Source: an uncultured Collinsella sp. (lineage in GTDB: Bacteria > Actinomycetota > Coriobacteriia > Coriobacteriales > Coriobacteriaceae). Taken from it: DNA of 16,046 nucleotides. Made by a program: the position numbers and the translations under genes. Shown here piece by piece: positions 1 to 5,541 of the stretch; the first letter of the stretch is position 1, and each line of letters starts with the position of its first letter. The DNA is taken from the NCBI GenBank assembly GCA_958353395.1, contig CATWSG010000032.1, positions 1 to 16,046 of the forward strand, in the 5' to 3' direction. The notes beneath the pieces are model-generated. The model worked only from the letters and a program-made list of their open reading frames with translations. It ran no database searches and was not told where the DNA came from.

Positions 1-62
1 CATCGACCTGCGCCGATGCCCCCAACGTGGACACACATTTTGTCCTATAAGCCTGTTATTAT

Positions 63-76
63 CGAACATATATTCG
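63..76. promoter_or_regulatory. Candidate LexA (SOS) box upstream of small toxin-like gene
   Basis: The 14 bp CGAACATATATTCG closely match the Gram-positive/actinobacterial LexA operator CGAAC-N4-GTTCG. The left half is perfect and the right half has one change, ATTCG for GTTCG. It lies about 90 bp before the small membrane-peptide gene at 167. A TAGAAT at 97-102 could be a -10, but no convincing -35 could be placed. SOS control of small membrane toxins is known, for example tisB in E. coli, so the position makes sense. The match is by eye to a short palindrome in AT-rich sequence and could be chance. Confidence 0.4.
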
Positions 77-112
77 TATTTATAGCAGTACTTTGATAGA
101 ATTGCAGTTGTT

Positions 113-141
113 GACGGCAGTTCCATGTGCCGGGCAGCGCC
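113..141 (+). promoter_or_regulatory. 5' UTR segments complementary to the toxin mRNA 3' end
   Basis: Two blocks upstream of the start codon, GACGGCAG (113-120) and GGGCAGCGCC (132-141), are exact reverse complements of CTGCCGTC (347-354) and GGCGCTGCCC (319-328) beyond the stop codon. The order is nested (A-B ... B'-A'), so one transcript could close into a long-distance 5'-3' stem just upstream of the ribosome binding site at 153-159. Such pairing keeps several type I toxin mRNAs (hok, aapA) untranslated until processed. The same blocks could instead be imperfect terminal inverted repeats of a roughly 240 bp element. The complementarity is seen; the function is inferred. Confidence 0.5.
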
Positions 142-166
142 CTCCATGCGACGGGAGGTGATGCCC

Positions 167-292
167 ATGACCGATCTGACTGATTTCGTGAAGCTCCTGA
201 CCGCTTTGGTCTCGCTCCTCACGGCGCTTATCGGACTTACCGAGGCACTCAAGCAGCGTACGAAGCAGAAAAAGAGGGGTCGACGCCGGTAA
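167..292 (+). CDS. Small hydrophobic basic-tailed peptide, putative type I toxin
   Basis: A 41-residue ORF encoding MTDLTDFVKLLTALVSLLTA, then LIGLTEALKQ and a very basic tail ending in RRR. Residues 7-25 form one hydrophobic, Leu/Ala-rich helix able to span a membrane. The layout of short acidic N-terminus, single membrane helix and Lys/Arg tail is typical of type I toxins and holin-like toxins (Fst/Ldr/TxpA type), although no exact family was recognised. GGGAGG at 153-158 sits 8 nt before this ATG; the alternative in-frame ATG at 161 lies too close to it. The gene lies between a LexA-like box and a 3' hairpin that can pair with the 5' UTR. A degenerate copy lies about 1.1 kb away at 1276-1395. 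No antisense RNA promoter could be identified, so the toxin role is inference. Confidence 0.55.
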   Translation: MTDLTDFVKLLTALVSLLTALIGLTEALKQRTKQKKRGRRR

Positions 293-316
293 GGCATTGA
301 CCCCTTAATCGAAGTA

Positions 317-363
317 ACGGCGCTGCCCAGCATTCCACCACTTGGGCTGCCGTCGACTTTATT
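317..363 (+). terminator. Conserved hairpin after the toxin-like gene
   Basis: ACGGC-GCT-GCCCA (318-330) pairs imperfectly with TGGGCTGCCGT (343-353), leaving a small internal bulge, and is followed by the T-rich stretch CGACTTTATTTTA. This would serve as the transcript's terminator. The same arms can pair with the 5' UTR blocks at 113-141 instead, so the local and long-range folds compete. The hairpin is repeated almost unchanged at 1417-1463 downstream of the second copy, with differences only in the loop, although the ORF-proximal sequence between the copies has diverged. Confidence 0.5.
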
Positions 364-435
364 TTACCCACGGGCGCCAGGTTTAACAAATGGAATTTCG
401 GTTACGAAGTCCGGGGCTCGCCCGGGCTCGCCCCT

Positions 436-1089
436 CTACTCCAGCCACCATTCCACATCCACGGAGCACTCGACCTCGATAGGCTCTGGCTCCAGCACCG
501 TCACCTTGGAATCAGCCGATCCCGCAGGAGCTCCGAGCGCAAAATCGGCCGCACTTGCATAGCAAAGCCGATCCATGCTGCCAAGCTGACTGTTGTAGGA
601 GATATGCTTGACGCCATCCAGCTTAGAACCCGATGCCGCCGCAAGCGCCTGCGCATTGTTGCGGGCTCGCTTGACGACGCGGGCGATGAGGGCATCCTCG
701 GCAGCACGCCGGTCGGCTAGCTCAAAACCTACGCTCATGTCAGCGCGCGAACCGCAGGTGTTAAGAGCCGTCCATATAGCGGCGACATCGACGGCGTCAA
801 TCGACGCGGCGATTGTGCCGTAGGCATGGTAGCTATAGCCAGTGACCGTCGCCTTTCTGCGTGTCGTTCGCGCGTAGCAGGCGTAACCGCGACACGTTAG
901 CTCGTCATCCAAACCAAAGGGCACCAATGCCGCAGCGACCTTAACGCGATCGGCGTTGTAGTCGTTCAGGCACGCCTCCTTGGTATCGAAGCTTCCCCCA
1001 AAGCAGATGCTAAACACGACGCGATCGGGCATCACCTCGTCCTCGATCTCGGCACCAACGCTCACGAACCCAGTTTTATCCATCGACAT
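436..1089 (-). CDS. SIMPL domain (DUF541) protein
   Basis: A 217-residue protein of the SIMPL/DUF541 family. The N-terminal stretch ends in PDRVVFSICFGG (about residues 21-32), the usual beta-strand start of the domain, followed by a long helical segment (KEACLNDYNADRVKVAAAL) and a later RAAEDALIARVVKRARNNAQ helix before the C-terminal strands. There is no signal peptide or membrane segment, unlike many exported SIMPL proteins, so it is probably cytoplasmic. Molecular function is poorly defined for the family. The ATG at 1089 (MSMDKT) is preferred because GAAAGGA lies 8-9 nt upstream; the GTG at 1107 would include that site in the coding sequence. It faces away from the intact toxin copy and appears monocistronic. 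The two toxin-locus copies flank it as direct repeats. Confidence 0.8.
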   Translation of the reverse strand: MSMDKTGFVSVGAEIEDEVMPDRVVFSICFGGSFDTKEACLNDYNADRVKVAAALVPFGLDDELTCRGYACYARTTRRKATVTGYSYHAYGTIAASIDAVDVAAIWTALNTCGSRADMSVGFELADRRAAEDALIARVVKRARNNAQALAAASGSKLDGVKHISYNSQLGSMDRLCYASAADFALGAPAGSADSKVTVLEPEPIEVECSVDVEWWLE

Positions 1090-1111
1090 GGCATCCGTCC
1101 TTTCCACGAAT

Positions 1112-1135
1112 GGCTACGTTGCGGTAAGCGTAGCC
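1112..1135 (-). promoter_or_regulatory. Inverted repeat in the SIMPL gene leader
   Basis: GGCTACG (1112-1118) and CGTAGCC (1129-1135) are perfect inverted 7-mers separated by 10 bp, 22 bp upstream of the SIMPL start codon and just before its ribosome binding site. This could be an operator or a leader hairpin in the mRNA. No promoter elements were placed around it. Evidence is limited to the symmetry and position. Confidence 0.3.
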
Positions 1136-1275
1136 GCCCGTGCGGACACAAAAGCGGGATGCAGTGCCATGCACCAGGCACGCGCCACGCAGACAGCCCC
1201 AAAAGAGTCGCCCGCCTATTCGAATGTGTGAAAAAGATTTAGGCCCGGTGACTTGAATCAGCGGTCATCCCGGGC

Positions 1276-1395
1276 CCATCAGAGCTCACAGAGCTCTTGG
1301 TTGCTTTGGTCTCGCTCTTCACGGCGCTTATCGAACTTTCCGAGGCACTCAAGCAGCATTCGAAGCATAACAAGTCGCTGCCATTAAGGCGCTGA
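1276..1395 (+). pseudogene. Degenerate second copy of the toxin-like gene
   Basis: From 1303 this aligns with the peptide gene at 203 (shared GCTTTGGTCTCGCTC, ACGGCGCTTATCG and CCGAGGCACTCAAGCAGC). The reading frame SELTELLVALVSLFTALIEL, then SEALKQHSKHNKSLPLRR, runs to TGA at 1393-1395. The ATG equivalent reads ATC (CCCATCAGA against CCCATGACC), about three codons near the N-terminus are missing, and no start codon or ribosome binding site precedes it. The LexA-like box and the 5' pairing blocks are also absent, while the 3' hairpin is retained. It is best read as a decayed tandem duplicate; a regulatory RNA role for the surviving 3' part is possible. Confidence 0.6.
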
Positions 1396-1416
1396 CCTCT
1401 TGACCAAGCAACGGCG

Positions 1417-1463
1417 CTGCCCAGCTCTTCACCACTTGGGCTGCCGTCGACTTTATTCTATCC
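1417..1463 (+). terminator. Second copy of the conserved toxin-locus hairpin
   Basis: This repeats the structure at 317-363: ACGGCGCTGCCCA, a loop that differs at only a few bases, TGGGCTGCCGT, then CGACTTTATT. It is better preserved than the coding part of this copy. Because it keeps GGCGCTGCCC and CTGCCGTC, a transcript from here could in principle pair in trans with the 5' leader of the intact copy (113-141). It may equally be a plain remnant of the duplication. Confidence 0.45.
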
Positions 1464-1513
1464 GCGAGCATCTGGTTTACCAAATGGATTTTCGGTAATG
1501 GAGGCCCAGTACC

Positions 1514-1534
1514 CCGCAAACCGCAAACCGCAAA
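1514..1534. repeat. Three tandem CCGCAAA heptamers
   Basis: CCGCAAA occurs three times head to tail at 1514-1520, 1521-1527 and 1528-1534, just after the second toxin-locus copy and before the stop codon of the gene remnant on the other strand. It is a short simple repeat with no clear function. Confidence 0.5.
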
Positions 1535-1538
1535 ACCA

Positions 1539-1643
1539 CTACGCCCCAAGTGCCGCCATGGGGATCACCGCCACGCCGTCGTCGCGCGTGTAGGCAATGC
1601 TCCCCTTTCCAACCACGACCGCCAAAAACGCCGACGCGGTATT
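1539..1643 (-). pseudogene. C-terminal remnant of an unidentified gene
   Basis: On the minus strand, 34 codons stay open to a TAG at 1539-1541 and encode SAFLAVVVGKGSIAYTRDDG followed by VAVIPMAALGA. Alternating hydrophobic strands and GC-rich third positions look like genuine protein sequence, unlike the other frames here. It is suggestive of the C-terminal strands of an ATPase or nuclease-like protein, but the family was not recognised. The frame has no start and runs into a TAG at 1644-1646, exactly where repeat-array sequence begins. This suggests that the body of the gene was lost when the array arose or recombined here. It could still be a chance open stretch. Confidence 0.35.
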
Positions 1644-2004
1644 CTAAGACGCGCTTTCCACTTGAAGCCATGTCGATTCTGGGACACAGTTTCCGCTTGA
1701 AGCCCATCCGGAAAGCACGTCCCATTCCGAGGCTTGAATCCGGGACGCAGTTTCCACTTGAGCTCCTGACGGGAAAGCACGTCCCACTCTGAAGCTCGAT
1801 TCCGGGATACAGCTTCCGCCAGAGACCTCAGCCGGAAACGGCATCCCACTCTGGAGTCAGAATCCGGGACACAGCTTCCGCATGCGACCTCGTTGGGAAA
1901 GTTCATCCCGTTCTGAGCGCTCATTCCGGGATGCAATTTCCGTTTGAGGCCCGATCTGGAAACGACATCCCACTCTGGGGCCGAAATCTGGGACACGCTT
2001 TCCG
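1643..2004 (+). repeat. Palindromic repeat array 1 (five full units, about 62 bp period)
   Basis: Five units lie at 1708-1756, 1770-1819, 1832-1880, 1894-1942 and 1957-2004, with start spacings of 62-63 bp. Two truncated right arms precede them (1643-1660 and about 1676-1695). Each unit is a hairpin of about 48 bp: a left arm like CGGAAAGCRCRTCCCA, a variable 15-17 nt loop often containing TCTGAGCGCTCATTC, and a right arm like GGGACRCAGTTTCCGC. Variable linkers of about 13 nt separate units. The period is not a multiple of three, so ORFs here are spurious. The array fills the stretch beyond the 3' end of the ATPase gene; no gene was found in it. It resembles a REP/BIME-type element, but no known family was recognised. 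Confidence 0.85.
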
Positions 2005-2097
2005 CCGGCATTCCGCTGGCAGCTAGCATGACAACAGAGGGCCCCGTTCCAGCCATTCGAGGACAGGCTTTACCCCCGAGCAGCGTTATCCCCGCCC

Positions 2098-3477
2098 TCA
2101 CATCTCGGCAAACGAGATCAGCTTGACGTCTCCCCTACTCTCCGCGGCATCCCGACATCCCTGCGTAAAGCCGCTTTTTGAGAAAAGCGCATAGCTTTTT
2201 CGTTGACGTCTAAAGAGCTCGCTTCGGTGCACGAGCTTTTGCAGCACGTCTTCGCCCACCGGTTCATTGCGCCATTTGCACTCCGCAAACAGCGCAGCGC
2301 CCTCGCCATCGTCAACAATCAAGTCGATTTCTTCCTGCGTATGCGTGCGATTATCCGTCCCCCACCAGCGCCCAACGCTTGCCGGAACCACATCGAGCTG
2401 GCCCGCGCGTGCGAGTTCGTACACGTATTGCCTGCATATAAGCTCAAAGACCGTGCCCATGTAATCCGATACGTGCGGTTCAATGCGCTTATACGCCATC
2501 GCGGCCATATCGTTTTGAATCAGCCCGATGTTCTGCGGAACAAACTTGTACCAGAACCTAAACATCTGATCGCTCAGCAGATACACGGCTCGCTTATTGC
2601 TCGTCTCGTTTAGGGGCAGCTCGCGCTCGACAATCCCAAGCGACGCCAGCTTATCCACATAGCTCTTTACGTTGCTCGCAGGGATTCCCGTAGAGCTCGC
2701 AATCTCCGAGATCCTCGAGCGCCCCTGAGCAATTGCCTGCACGATCGCATCATATTGCTCGGGATTGCGGCACTCTTGCAATAGCAGGTTACTCGGCTCC
2801 TCAAAGAGATAGCCCGTAGGAGTAAGAAAAAGACGTTTGATGTTGTCCTTGAGCGGTGCGGCAGGATCGACTTTCTCGATATATGCAGGAATGCCGCCCG
2901 TCATGCCATAGCAAACTGCAGCATCTTCGCGACTCATGCTCTGCCACAGGCCGAGGGTCGTCGTAAAATCGAGCGGCATGATCTTAAACTGGGCCGTACG
3001 CCTACCGTATAGCGGACTCTCGTAGCCCAACACCTGTTCCTCCATAAACGAAAGAGACGAGCCGCATAGGATCAGCATGAGCCTAGTCTCTTTGTACAAG
3101 TGGTCGATCTTGTCTTGCAGCAACGAGCTGATTTCGGGATTCGATTGGGCGAGATAGGGATACTCGTCAATCACGACAATCAAACGCTCCGTTCGAGCCA
3201 TGGTGGCCAATGCATCGAACGCTTCGTCAAAACTACGAAACGACACGCCTGCAGCACCAACCGAGCCTGCAAGTATCGCCTGGCTAAAGCCGTGCAGGTT
3301 TGCCTCCGCATTGGTACGACGAGCTTGAAAGTAAATAGCCTTCTTGCCTTGGATGAACTCTGTGATAAGTCGCGTTTTACCCACACGACGGCGGCCGTAA
3401 ATCACAGGCATTTCAAAGGAGCCCGTGCCATACAGTCGATTGAGCTCGGACATTTCCGCTGTTCTTCCGATAAACAT
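2098..3477 (-). CDS. AAA-type ATPase with C-terminal DUF234 nuclease-like domain
   Basis: A 459-residue protein of the archaeal-ATPase/DUF234 family. Walker A is GRRRVGKT at 28-35, Walker B VVIDEYP at 101-107 and a sensor-like LILCGSS at 135-141. A winged-helix segment (about 243-285) is followed by the DUF234 domain, whose EEIDLIV (382-388) and FAECKW (397-402) match a PD-(D/E)XK-like core. Family members are common in mobile and accessory regions of gut bacteria and archaea. Their role is uncertain; DNA binding or cleavage is inferred from the fold. ATG at 3477 follows GAAGGAAGGA at 7 nt. The promoter lies inside a 52-bp palindrome immediately upstream. Repeat arrays flank the gene on both sides, and no clear terminator was seen beyond the stop. 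Confidence 0.85.
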   Translation of the reverse strand: MFIGRTAEMSELNRLYGTGSFEMPVIYGRRRVGKTRLITEFIQGKKAIYFQARRTNAEANLHGFSQAILAGSVGAAGVSFRSFDEAFDALATMARTERLIVVIDEYPYLAQSNPEISSLLQDKIDHLYKETRLMLILCGSSLSFMEEQVLGYESPLYGRRTAQFKIMPLDFTTTLGLWQSMSREDAAVCYGMTGGIPAYIEKVDPAAPLKDNIKRLFLTPTGYLFEEPSNLLLQECRNPEQYDAIVQAIAQGRSRISEIASSTGIPASNVKSYVDKLASLGIVERELPLNETSNKRAVYLLSDQMFRFWYKFVPQNIGLIQNDMAAMAYKRIEPHVSDYMGTVFELICRQYVYELARAGQLDVVPASVGRWWGTDNRTHTQEEIDLIVDDGEGAALFAECKWRNEPVGEDVLQKLVHRSELFRRQRKSYALFSKSGFTQGCRDAAESRGDVKLISFAEM

Positions 3478-3494
3478 AGGGCCATCCTTCCTTC

Positions 3495-3546
3495 ACGTTA
3501 TAGCTAGCCATATTATACCTTCCTATAATATAGCTAGCTATAACGT
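3495..3546 (-). promoter_or_regulatory. 52-bp palindrome overlapping the ATPase promoter
   Basis: Two 23-bp arms (3495-3517 and 3524-3546) are inverted repeats with one mismatch, separated by CCTTCC. Each arm contains ACGTTATAGCTAGC and an AT-rich inner end. On the minus strand the inner part supplies TATAAT about 40 nt before the ATPase start codon, a good -10 candidate. A dyad this long over a promoter suggests an operator, possibly autoregulatory. A cruciform-forming site or the footprint of a small inverted-repeat element are alternatives. Confidence 0.6.
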
Positions 3547-3600
3547 AATTCGACAAGCGGTGCACGAAAAGGGGCGATACACCGCCGCACGTGAGCTGTT

Positions 3601-3772
3601 CCGGAAAGCGTATTCCGTCCTGGAGCCAAAAACTGGGCCGTAGTTTCCGCCAAGCATGCCATCCGGAAAGTGCGTCCCGCTCTGAGCCTGAATTCTGGGA
3701 TGCGGTTTCCGCTGAAACTTCTACCGGAAAACGAATCCCATTCCGAGCGCTCATTCCGGGACACAGCTTCCG
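3601..3772 (+). repeat. Palindromic repeat array 2 (three units)
   Basis: Three units at 3601-3649, 3663-3711 and 3724-3772 have start spacings of 62 and 61 bp and are the same element, in the same orientation, as the arrays at 1643 and 5107. The third unit shares the loop GAGCGCTCATTC with a unit of array 1. The array lies between the ATPase promoter and the AbiEi-like gene, i.e. between the 5' ends of divergent genes rather than at a 3' end. No gene is seen inside it. Confidence 0.85.
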
Positions 3773-4067
3773 CAGATACAATGCAACGATCCGCCGCCCT
3801 TATCACATGCCTTCAAACATGCAATCCAGAAACACAAAACAGCAGATAGAATGCTCTTTTTCAAAAAGTACACGTCTCGAAACTTACCAAGACTTCATAT
3901 CCAGCTACCGTTCACGGTCGCCGATTACCGCCCACCGATTCAAACAAGAAATATGTCGCCAAAAGCAGGTCATCTACCTGCATGGTTAGATTTTGGTCAG
4001 CTTTTGGTCAGCTGAGCGGCAAGTTCCAGCTGATACGTTTTTGCTACCCAAAAGGAGGCGGTAGCTC
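3773..4067. other. AT-richer spacer with small repeats before the AbiEi-like gene
   Basis: No convincing gene is present. The stretch contains an inverted repeat GCAGGT-CATCT-ACCTGC (3965-3981) and two adjacent copies of TTTTGGTCAGC (3991-4001 and 4002-4012), all within 105 bp of the AbiEi-like start codon. AbiEi-type antitoxins are known to repress their own promoters through repeats, so these could be operator sites. Base composition is lower in GC than in the neighbouring genes, consistent with acquired DNA. Confidence 0.4.
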
Positions 4068-5066
4068 ATGACCCATTGCAATGACCAGCTCATCGACCAA
4101 CTGCTCACTCAAGCCGAACAAAAGGGGCACTGTCTGATTCCCCCGAGCACGGCGATCCGAAAAGCGCTCCTTCGGCGCACCGGCGGCACGGTTGTCTCGC
4201 CCATGCCGGGGTTGTTTGCGCGAAAAACGCGCTGAGATGAACTCAACCGAGCGCAACGCCATTGCGAGATTATCCGCGCCCTTGCGATCATCCACCCCGA
4301 TTGGACGTTCTGCTCGTTTTCGGCAGCTTGCCTGCTGGGGCTCGAGGTCTCGTGGCGACACCTGAATGTCGTGCATGTCTGCAGCTCGACAAAGCCGTCG
4401 GCTCGCCCGGGCGCACATATTCAGCGGCACCAGATTGAGCCGGCCGGAGCAATACGCAGAGCCGGCATATCGGTAACGCCGCCCATCCAAACGGTCACAG
4501 ATTGCCTGCTGCAGACCGGTTTTGCCGACGGCATGCCCATTACCGATTCGGCGATCCTAAAGCTCGGCCTTGCGCGGGAACAGCTGATGGAGGCCGTTGA
4601 GCAACGAGCGACTGCCCGCAATGGTCGTGCGATTCGCACCGCCCTCACAACGCTTCGATATGCCGACGCCCGCGCCGAGAGCGGCGGGGAATCGGTCGCC
4701 CGAGCCGTCATGATCGAGACGGGCTTTGCGCCCGACTGGCTTCAATACGAGCTGACGGACCCCTTCGATTCGGCCAAGCCCATACGAACGGACTTTGCCT
4801 GGGAGCGCCAGGCGCGGGAACTCACGCTGGGCGAGCTCGACGGGCTCATCAAATATACCGACCAGACCATGCTGGCCGGACGCACCACCGCCGAGGCGCT
4901 CGTTGCCGAACGACAGCGCGAGGCGCACCTATCGCTCTACGGCCACCCTCTGCTGCGCTTTACCATGAACGAGGTCCGCTCGGCAGGAATGCTCGCCAAA
5001 AAGCTGCAGACGGCAGGCATCCGGCAGACCGCGCTGCCGACATGGCTCAACGAGGTGGACCTGTAG
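4068..5066 (+). pseudogene. AbiEi/DUF559-like protein interrupted by one in-frame TGA
   Basis: A 332-codon frame opens at ATG 4068 behind a strong AAAGGAGG (9 nt spacing) and is broken only by TGA at 4233-4235 (codon 56). The text on both sides, FARKTR*DELNRAQRHCEII then PDWTFCSFSAACLLGLEVSW, reads as one protein. The C-terminal half (GESVAR near codon 207-212, then RTDFAW, GELDGLIKY near 255-263, ERQREAHL) has the layout of a Vsr/DUF559-like nuclease fold common in actinobacterial AbiEi-domain proteins. Relatives usually carry an aromatic residue where the stop lies, so TGG to TGA is the simplest cause. A product restarting at ATG 4371 would lack the N-terminal domain. No AbiEii toxin gene follows. 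The family assignment is moderately sure. Confidence 0.65.
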
Positions 5067-5106
5067 GAGCTGTTAGGCCAAGCATCGCCGAATCGCATCC
5101 CCCCTA

Positions 5107-5432
5107 TCTGGGCCGCGTTTTCCCAACGGCCACGCCAACGGAAAGCGCGTCCCAGCCTGGACGCTCAAAACGGGACGCACTTTCCGGATGGCGGGCCTGG
5201 CGGAAAGCGTGTCCCGGAATCCCGTCTCAGAGCTGGACAGGCTTTCCGGTTGAGTCCTTCAGCGGAAACCGCATCCCGGAATAAACACTCAAACTGGGAT
5301 GCGCTTTCCAAATGAGCGGTTAACGGAAAGCGCATCCCACTCTGAGGCATGATTCCGGGACGCTGTTTCCGCCAGAGGCTCTACCGGAAAGCGCATCCCA
5401 TTCTGAACGCCAATTCTGGGACGCAGTTTCCG
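5107..5432 (+). repeat. Palindromic repeat array 3 (five units plus a partial)
   Basis: Full units at 5139-5186, 5201-5248, 5263-5309, 5324-5371 and 5385-5432 follow a truncated right arm at 5107-5124; start spacings are 61-62 bp. The last two are the least degenerate, for example CGGAAAGCGCATCCCA against TGGGACGCAGTTTCCG. Stem bases often change together: GCATCCC faces GGGATGC in the unit at 5263, GCGTCCC faces GGGACGC in the one at 5139. The array fills the space between the convergent ends of the AbiEi-like gene and the xdhD operon and ends a few bases before the operon terminator. No gene is seen in it. Confidence 0.88.
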
Positions 5433-5435
5433 CTC

Positions 5436-5472
5436 CAAACAAAAGGCCCCGACTCACGATGGAGTCGGGGCC
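5436..5472 (-). terminator. Rho-independent terminator of the purine operon
   Basis: A perfect 11-bp stem, GGCCCCGACTC (5445-5455) and GAGTCGGGGCC (5462-5472), with a 6-nt loop, is followed on the minus strand by TTTTGTTT. It lies about 70 bp beyond the stop codon of the hydroxylase gene and so ends the five-gene cluster. There is no T-run on the plus-strand side. Confidence 0.9.
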
Positions 5473-5541
5473 AAAGGCGCAGCGTATGTAGTTGATGTTG
5501 AGCGCGAACAGCCCATCAGCAATGGTCGTCCGCGCCCTACC

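Noticed and set aside
404..435. GC-rich partial dyad after the SIMPL stop as a terminator
   Set aside because: GGGCTCGCCC is repeated in tandem rather than forming a clear stem, and no T-run follows.
1643..2004. CRISPR array
   Set aside because: The regular period invites it, but the conserved part is a degenerate 48-bp palindrome with linkers of only about 13 nt, no identical repeats, no spacers of usual length and no cas genes.
1565..2101. Long minus-strand frames with repeating GSCIPES/SEWD-type peptides
   Set aside because: They are translations of the palindromic array; the 62-bp period shifts frame at every unit and there is no ribosome binding site.
3819..3989. 56-codon ORF starting MQSRNTKQQI
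   Set aside because: It has no ribosome binding site, no recognisable motif and AT-biased composition; treated as spacer.
4233..4290. Selenocysteine decoding of the TGA in the AbiEi-like gene
   Set aside because: A small stem CGCAA-CGCCA-TTGCG follows, but its loop lacks the features of a bacterial SECIS, and the family has no known redox cysteine there.
5473..5541. Coding-like text (LFALNINYIRCAFGPDS) beyond the xdhD stop on the minus strand
   Set aside because: XdhD already ends at a normal length after its conserved C-terminal motifs, and the text runs into the terminator; probably chance.
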